From the NCBI GenBank assembly GCA_027310565.1, contig DAIDAP010000007.1, positions 1 to 64,000 of the forward strand: a DNA stretch of 64,000 bases. The letters run 5' to 3'. This DNA is from Chloroflexota bacterium. GTDB lineage: Bacteria; Chloroflexota; Limnocylindria; P2-11E. Shown piece by piece: positions 59,643-64,000 of this stretch. The stretch's first letter is position 1, and each line of letters starts with the position of its first letter. The notes under the pieces were generated by a model, which saw nothing but the letters and a program-made list of their open reading frames with translations, searched no databases and was not told the origin of the DNA. The translations under genes were made by a program, and so were the position numbers.

Positions 59643-62330
59643 CTACCCCGTCCGGCGCAGCTCCCGGTCGAGGATGCGCACGCGCTCCTCGCGCTCCGCG
59701 AGCTTCGCCCGCTCGTTCGCGACGACCGAGGGCGGCGCCTTGTCGGCGAAGCCCGGCCGCGCGAGGAGCGCCCGAGAGCGCTCCAGGAGCATCTTCGCCT
59801 CGGCGAGCTCGCGCTCCAGGCGCCCGCGATGCTCACCGGCGTCGCCGCCGGCGGCGAGGCGCACCCAGGCGGCGCGGACCGCGGTGGCCGGGCCGCTCCC
59901 CTCGCCGAACGAGACGTCGCTCTGCGTGAGATGGGCGATCGCGTCCGCGTGCTCGCGGATGGCGGTCGTGTCCCCGCCGAGGGCCACGCTCACGCGCTTC
60001 CCGGGGGCGACGCCGCTCGACTGGCGCAGGTTGCGGATCGCGCGCACGACCTCGATGAGGAAGGCGAAGCGGTCCTCGAGCGCCTCGTCGCGCGCGCCGG
60101 GCGCGGGCCACCTCGCGATCACGAGCGACGGCGCGCCATCGGCCGTCGGCAGCGCGCGCCACAGCTGGAGCGCGAGCGTGTCGGTGATGAACGGCATCGA
60201 CGGGTGCAGGAGGCGCAGCACGCGGTCGAGCACGTACGCGAGCGTCTTCGCCGCGCCCGCCGCGCGCCCGGGGTCGCGCAGGCTCGCCTTCGACAGCTCG
60301 ATGTAGACGTCCGCGAATTCGCCCCACACGAAGTGCTGGAGCGTGCCGACGTACTCGCCGAAGAGGTATGACTCGATGAGCCGCGTGCACTCCGCGACGG
60401 TCGCCTCGGTGCGCGAGAGGATCCAGCGCTCCGCGGGGCCGAGGCCGGGCTCGCCGGCGGGGCTGCGCTCGGTGTGCCATCCCGGCTGCGGGCGCGCGTC
60501 GAGCGCGCGCAGCACGAACCGGCCGACGTTCCAGAGCTTGTTCGCGAACTCGCGGGCGTTGCGCAGCTTCCCCTCGGAGAGCTGGCTGTCGCTGCCGGCG
60601 GACACGCCGTTCACGAGCGCGAAGCGCAGCGCGTCGGCGCCCTGCTCCTCGATGGCGTCCACCGGGCTCTCGACGTTGCCCTTGGACTTGGACATCTTCT
60701 CCGTCCCCACCCGCACGAGGCCGTGCAGGTACACGGTGTGGAACGGGATGTCGCCCATGTTCTCGAGGCCCATCATGATCATGCGGGCGACCCAGAAGAA
60801 CAGGATGTCGTAGCCCGTCTCGAGCACCGACCCCGGGTAGAACCGCGCCAGGTCGGCGGTCCGCTCGGGCCAGCCGAGCGTCGTGTGCGGCCAGAGCGCC
60901 GACGAGAACCACGTGTCCAGCACATCCGGGTCGTGCCGCAGGTCGTCGCTCCGGCACTTCGGGCAGCGCGTGGGGTCGGGCCCGTCCTCGTCGGGGACCA
61001 CGATCTCGCCGCAGTCCTGGCAGTACCACGCGGGGATGGAGTGCCCCCACCAGATCTGGCGCGCGATCGCCCAGTCGCGGATGTTCTCCATCCACTCGAA
61101 GTAGATCTTCTCCTGGTACTTCGGGACGATCCGGATGCGCCCGTCGCGCACCGCCTCGACGGCCGGCTGCGCGAGCGGCTTCATGCGCATGAACCACTGC
61201 CTCAGCACGAGCGGCTCGTCCACCGTCCGGCAGCGGTCGTGGATCCCGACGGCGTGCGTGATCGGCTCCTGCTTCGTGAGCAGCCCGCGCGCACGCAGGA
61301 TCTCGATCGCCTTCGCACGCGCGGCGTCGCGGAGCTCGCCGGAGAGCGGCCCGGCCTCCTTCGTCATCATCCCGCGCGTGTCGATCGCGCTGATGACCGG
61401 CAGCGAGTGGCGCCGGCCGATCTCGAAGTCGGTCTGGTCGTGGCCCGGCGTCACCTTCAGCGCACCGGTGCCGAACGCGGGATCGACGGCCTCGTCGCCC
61501 ACGATCCTCACGCGGCGCTCCACGAGCGGCACGAGCACGTCGCGCCCGATGAGCGCCTTCCAGCGCGCGTCCTCGGGATGCACCGCGACCGCGACGTCGG
61601 CCACGATCGTCTCGGGGCGCGTCGTCGCGACGACGACGTCCGGCGTCCCCGCCGGCATCGGCTCGGCCCACGGGTAGCGCACGTACGAGAGCTGGTCGGT
61701 GCGCTCGACGTGGAGCGCCTCGAGATCCGAGTACGTCGTCTGGCACGTGAGGCACCAGTGGACGATGCGATCGGCACGGTAGAGGTGCCCCTTCCGGTAG
61801 AGGCGGATGAAGTGGGTGCGCACCCGCCGCTGCATGTCCGGGTCCATGGTGAAGTGCACGCGCGTCCAGTCGAGGCTGCACCCGAGCATGCGCAGCTGCG
61901 CGTAGATGCGCGGCTGGTAGTGGCGCATCCACTTCCACATCTCGTCCAGGAGCTGCTCGCGCGTGAGCGACCGCTTGTCGGTCTCCTTCGCGAGCTCCTT
62001 CTCGACCACGATCTGCGCGATGATCCCGGCGTGATCGGAGCCGGGCAGGTACAGCGTCGACTCCCCCCTCATGCGGTGCCAGCGCGCCATGAGGTCCTCG
62101 TACCCGCCGAACCCCAGCGCGTGCCCCATGTGCAGGTCGCCGGTCACGTTCGGCAGCGGGAGCATCATCACGAACGTCCGCTCGCCCGGCGCGGGCGTCG
62201 CCGGCGGCGTGAAGAAGCCCGAGCGCTCCCACCACTCGTACAGCTCGGTCTCGACGACCGACGGGCGGAAGTTCTTCTCGCTGAAGTCGAGCACGGACGC
62301 CGGCGGTGCCGGGATCTGCTGCGTCGCCAT
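59643..62330 (-). CDS. valS: Valyl-tRNA synthetase
   Basis: PLPNVTGDLHMGHALG (HIGH-like), KMSKSKGN, VARMIMMGLENMGDIPFHTVYLHGLVRV; ATG at 62330. Confidence 0.96.
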   Translation of the reverse strand: MATQQIPAPPASVLDFSEKNFRPSVVETELYEWWERSGFFTPPATPAPGERTFVMMLPLPNVTGDLHMGHALGFGGYEDLMARWHRMRGESTLYLPGSDHAGIIAQIVVEKELAKETDKRSLTREQLLDEMWKWMRHYQPRIYAQLRMLGCSLDWTRVHFTMDPDMQRRVRTHFIRLYRKGHLYRADRIVHWCLTCQTTYSDLEALHVERTDQLSYVRYPWAEPMPAGTPDVVVATTRPETIVADVAVAVHPEDARWKALIGRDVLVPLVERRVRIVGDEAVDPAFGTGALKVTPGHDQTDFEIGRRHSLPVISAIDTRGMMTKEAGPLSGELRDAARAKAIEILRARGLLTKQEPITHAVGIHDRCRTVDEPLVLRQWFMRMKPLAQPAVEAVRDGRIRIVPKYQEKIYFEWMENIRDWAIARQIWWGHSIPAWYCQDCGEIVVPDEDGPDPTRCPKCRSDDLRHDPDVLDTWFSSALWPHTTLGWPERTADLARFYPGSVLETGYDILFFWVARMIMMGLENMGDIPFHTVYLHGLVRVGTEKMSKSKGNVESPVDAIEEQGADALRFALVNGVSAGSDSQLSEGKLRNAREFANKLWNVGRFVLRALDARPQPGWHTERSPAGEPGLGPAERWILSRTEATVAECTRLIESYLFGEYVGTLQHFVWGEFADVYIELSKASLRDPGRAAGAAKTLAYVLDRVLRLLHPSMPFITDTLALQLWRALPTADGAPSLVIARWPAPGARDEALEDRFAFLIEVVRAIRNLRQSSGVAPGKRVSVALGGDTTAIREHADAIAHLTQSDVSFGEGSGPATAVRAAWVRLAAGGDAGEHRGRLERELAEAKMLLERSRALLARPGFADKAPPSVVANERAKLAEREERVRILDRELRRTG

Positions 62331-62376
62331 GTCGATCGCCTCCCTTCGGTCGGTCGGACCGCTGTTCCGGGCAAAC

Positions 62377-62408
62377 AAAAAACGCCGTTCGTCCCAGGAC
62401 GAACGGCG
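62377..62408 (-). terminator. Rho-independent terminator CGCCGTTCGTC-ctgg-GACGAACGGCG followed by TTTTTT, in the valS leader
   Basis: 11-bp perfect stem, tetraloop and T6 on the minus strand. Confidence 0.95.
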
Positions 62409-62582
62409 CCGTCGTACCACCCGGGCTTCACGCGACCGTGTCGCGTCTCCTTGCGCCTCTATCGGGGCGGGCGATCCGGCTCGCGGGCGACTTCCCCGAC
62501 GTGCTCGCCGCGACGCGCTTCCAGCCGCTGACGCGTCTTCTCTATCGGTGCTGCGTCCGTGTTCTCCCGGTCACCGCCGGCA
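62377..62582 (-). ncRNA. T-box leader (riboswitch) controlling valS
   Basis: Minus strand GTGAAGCCCGGGTGGTACGACGG (T-box UGGU bulge) directly before the terminator; stem III-like ACGCGAC-acg-GTCGCGT upstream; 5' boundary estimated. Confidence 0.87.
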
Positions 62583-62588
62583 CCCGCG

Positions 62589-62618
62589 ATGGTACCGGGT
62601 CGCCGCCGTCGCTCGCAA
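62589..62618 (-). promoter_or_regulatory. Candidate valS leader promoter TTGCGA-N18-TACCAT
   Basis: Minus-strand -35-like and -10-like hexamers positioned just upstream of the T-box leader. Confidence 0.35.
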
Positions 62619-62648
62619 CGACCGGCGAGCGACACGGTGGGGGCGCGG

Positions 62649-63998
62649 TCAGGCTCTGCTCGCGCGGATCTCGCCGGGTGAGCGGCGCGTCTGGCCGCGC
62701 TGCTTGTGCCGGTACATGGCGCGGTCGGCGGCATCGACGAGCTCGTCCACGGTGAGCGCGCGCGTCGTGGCGTCGGCGACGCCCCAGGCGATCGTCGGAA
62801 GCGTGCGGCCGTCGCCCTGCGCGGTGCCGGCGACGGTGTCCGCGAGGCGGCGCATCACGCGCTCGGCCACGAGGAGCGGCGCGCCCGGGAAGAGGATCGC
62901 GAACTCGTCGCCGCCGATCCGCGCGACGAGGTCGCCGTCGCGGACGCCCGCCGTGAGGATCTGACCGATCCGGACGAGCGCCTCGTCACCCGCCGCGTGG
63001 CCGCGGCCGTCGTTCAGCTGCTTCAGCTCGTTCACGTCGAGGACCGCCACCGAGAGGGCCCCGCTCGGATCGCGCGCGAGCTCGCGCCGCAGCTGCTCGA
63101 AGAACGTGCGCCGGTTCGCGAGCGACGTGAGCGGGTCGGTCGCGGCGGCGTGCTTGGCGGCCTCGTGCAGCTTCGCCACGCGGAGCGCCGCGGCGACCTG
63201 GTGCGACACGGCGGTGAGCAGCTCCTCGTCCTCCGTGCTGAAGGCGTTCTCGCGCGGGCTCTCGATGCCCAGCACGCCGACGCGCTCCTCGCCGAGCTGC
63301 AGCGGCACGACCAGGACGCTGTTGATCTCGGCCGGCCCGTAGAAGCGCGGGTCGCGCTGCGCGTTCGCGACGTGCTGCGCGCGGCCGTGCTCGATCACCC
63401 ACCAGCTGATGCCCCTGCCCGGCGGCAGCCGCTCGCCGGTGTAGGGCTCGGACGGCCCCACCGCCGCGCGCACCACGAGGTGCTCGTGCTCGTCGTCGAG
63501 CGTGAGGAGGAAGCCGTGCTCGTAGCCCATCGACTCGCAGACGATCCGCAGCAGGCGGCCGGCGAGCTCGTCCATGTCGAGCACCGCGCTGATCTCGGAC
63601 GCGAGCCGCTGCAGGATCGCGAGCTGCCGTCCATGTGCGTGCGCCGACGCGGCGAACTGCTCCAGCACGCCGGCCGGACCGGGCACGTCCTCGTACTCCT
63701 CCTGCTCGATGGCGACGATGCGGCGCAGCGCGACGGCGCCCTGCTGCTGGTCGCGCTCGATGACACGCAGGAACGCGTCGACGACGTCGGGATGGAACTG
63801 CGTGCCGCGGCAGCGCAGCAGCTCGGCGCACGCGAACTCCACCGTCTGCGCCTGCTTGTACGCACGACGGCTGACGATGACCTCGAACGCGTCCGCCGCC
63901 GCGACGATGTACGCCTCCATGAGGATGGCGTCGCCCCCGATGCGCTCCGGGTAGCCGCCGCCGTCGTACCGCTCGTGATGGCCGCGCACGATCGGCAC
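62649..63998 (-). CDS. HD-GYP (C-terminal part) + GAF + GGDEF protein; 5' end outside the window
   Basis: GHHERYDGGGYPERIGGDAIL HD-GYP motif; GAF SVLVVPLQLGEERVGVLGIES; ARIGGDEFAILFPGA with upstream RDGD I-site. Confidence 0.9.
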   Translation of the reverse strand: MPIVRGHHERYDGGGYPERIGGDAILMEAYIVAAADAFEVIVSRRAYKQAQTVEFACAELLRCRGTQFHPDVVDAFLRVIERDQQQGAVALRRIVAIEQEEYEDVPGPAGVLEQFAASAHAHGRQLAILQRLASEISAVLDMDELAGRLLRIVCESMGYEHGFLLTLDDEHEHLVVRAAVGPSEPYTGERLPPGRGISWWVIEHGRAQHVANAQRDPRFYGPAEINSVLVVPLQLGEERVGVLGIESPRENAFSTEDEELLTAVSHQVAAALRVAKLHEAAKHAAATDPLTSLANRRTFFEQLRRELARDPSGALSVAVLDVNELKQLNDGRGHAAGDEALVRIGQILTAGVRDGDLVARIGGDEFAILFPGAPLLVAERVMRRLADTVAGTAQGDGRTLPTIAWGVADATTRALTVDELVDAADRAMYRHKQRGQTRRSPGEIRASRA

Positions 63999-64000
63999 GA

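Overview
GC-rich bacterial chromosome segment. Gene content suggests Chloroflexota or a related deep lineage; this is inference only. It is densely packed, mostly on the minus strand, with many 4-bp start/stop overlaps. Main blocks are: (1) tsaE-tsaB-rimI-tsaD; (2) a propionyl-CoA to succinyl-CoA block (biotin carboxylase, BCCP, carboxyltransferase, methylmalonyl-CoA mutase large subunit, epimerase) next to a GlmL/MutL-type actin-like ATPase; (3) a long minus-strand operon of about 14 genes (approx. 37477 to 22914) with MerR regulator, thiolase, 3-hydroxyacyl-CoA dehydrogenase, three acyl-CoA dehydrogenases, EtfAB, a DUF224-type ETF:quinone oxidoreductase, a second B12 mutase with isobutyryl-CoA-mutase-type active-site residues, its B12-binding subunit, MeaB and NnrS; (4) an fhaA-fhaB-rodA/ftsW-pbpA-MoxR-DUF58-transglutaminase envelope cluster; (5) valS behind a T-box leader with a clear terminator. 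The most unusual signal outside the genes is a family of three palindromic intergenic elements (22848-22917, 45394-45574, 56343-56524). They end in CTAGTGTCG.../...CGACACTAG, and the two long copies show compensatory changes in three separate stems. Element ends coincide with stop or start codons of flanking genes. A second unexplained signal is a 67-bp near-identical copy of the 3' end of the NnrS-like gene stranded upstream of an MBL-fold hydrolase gene. No tRNA, rRNA, CRISPR array or intact transposase gene was recognised.
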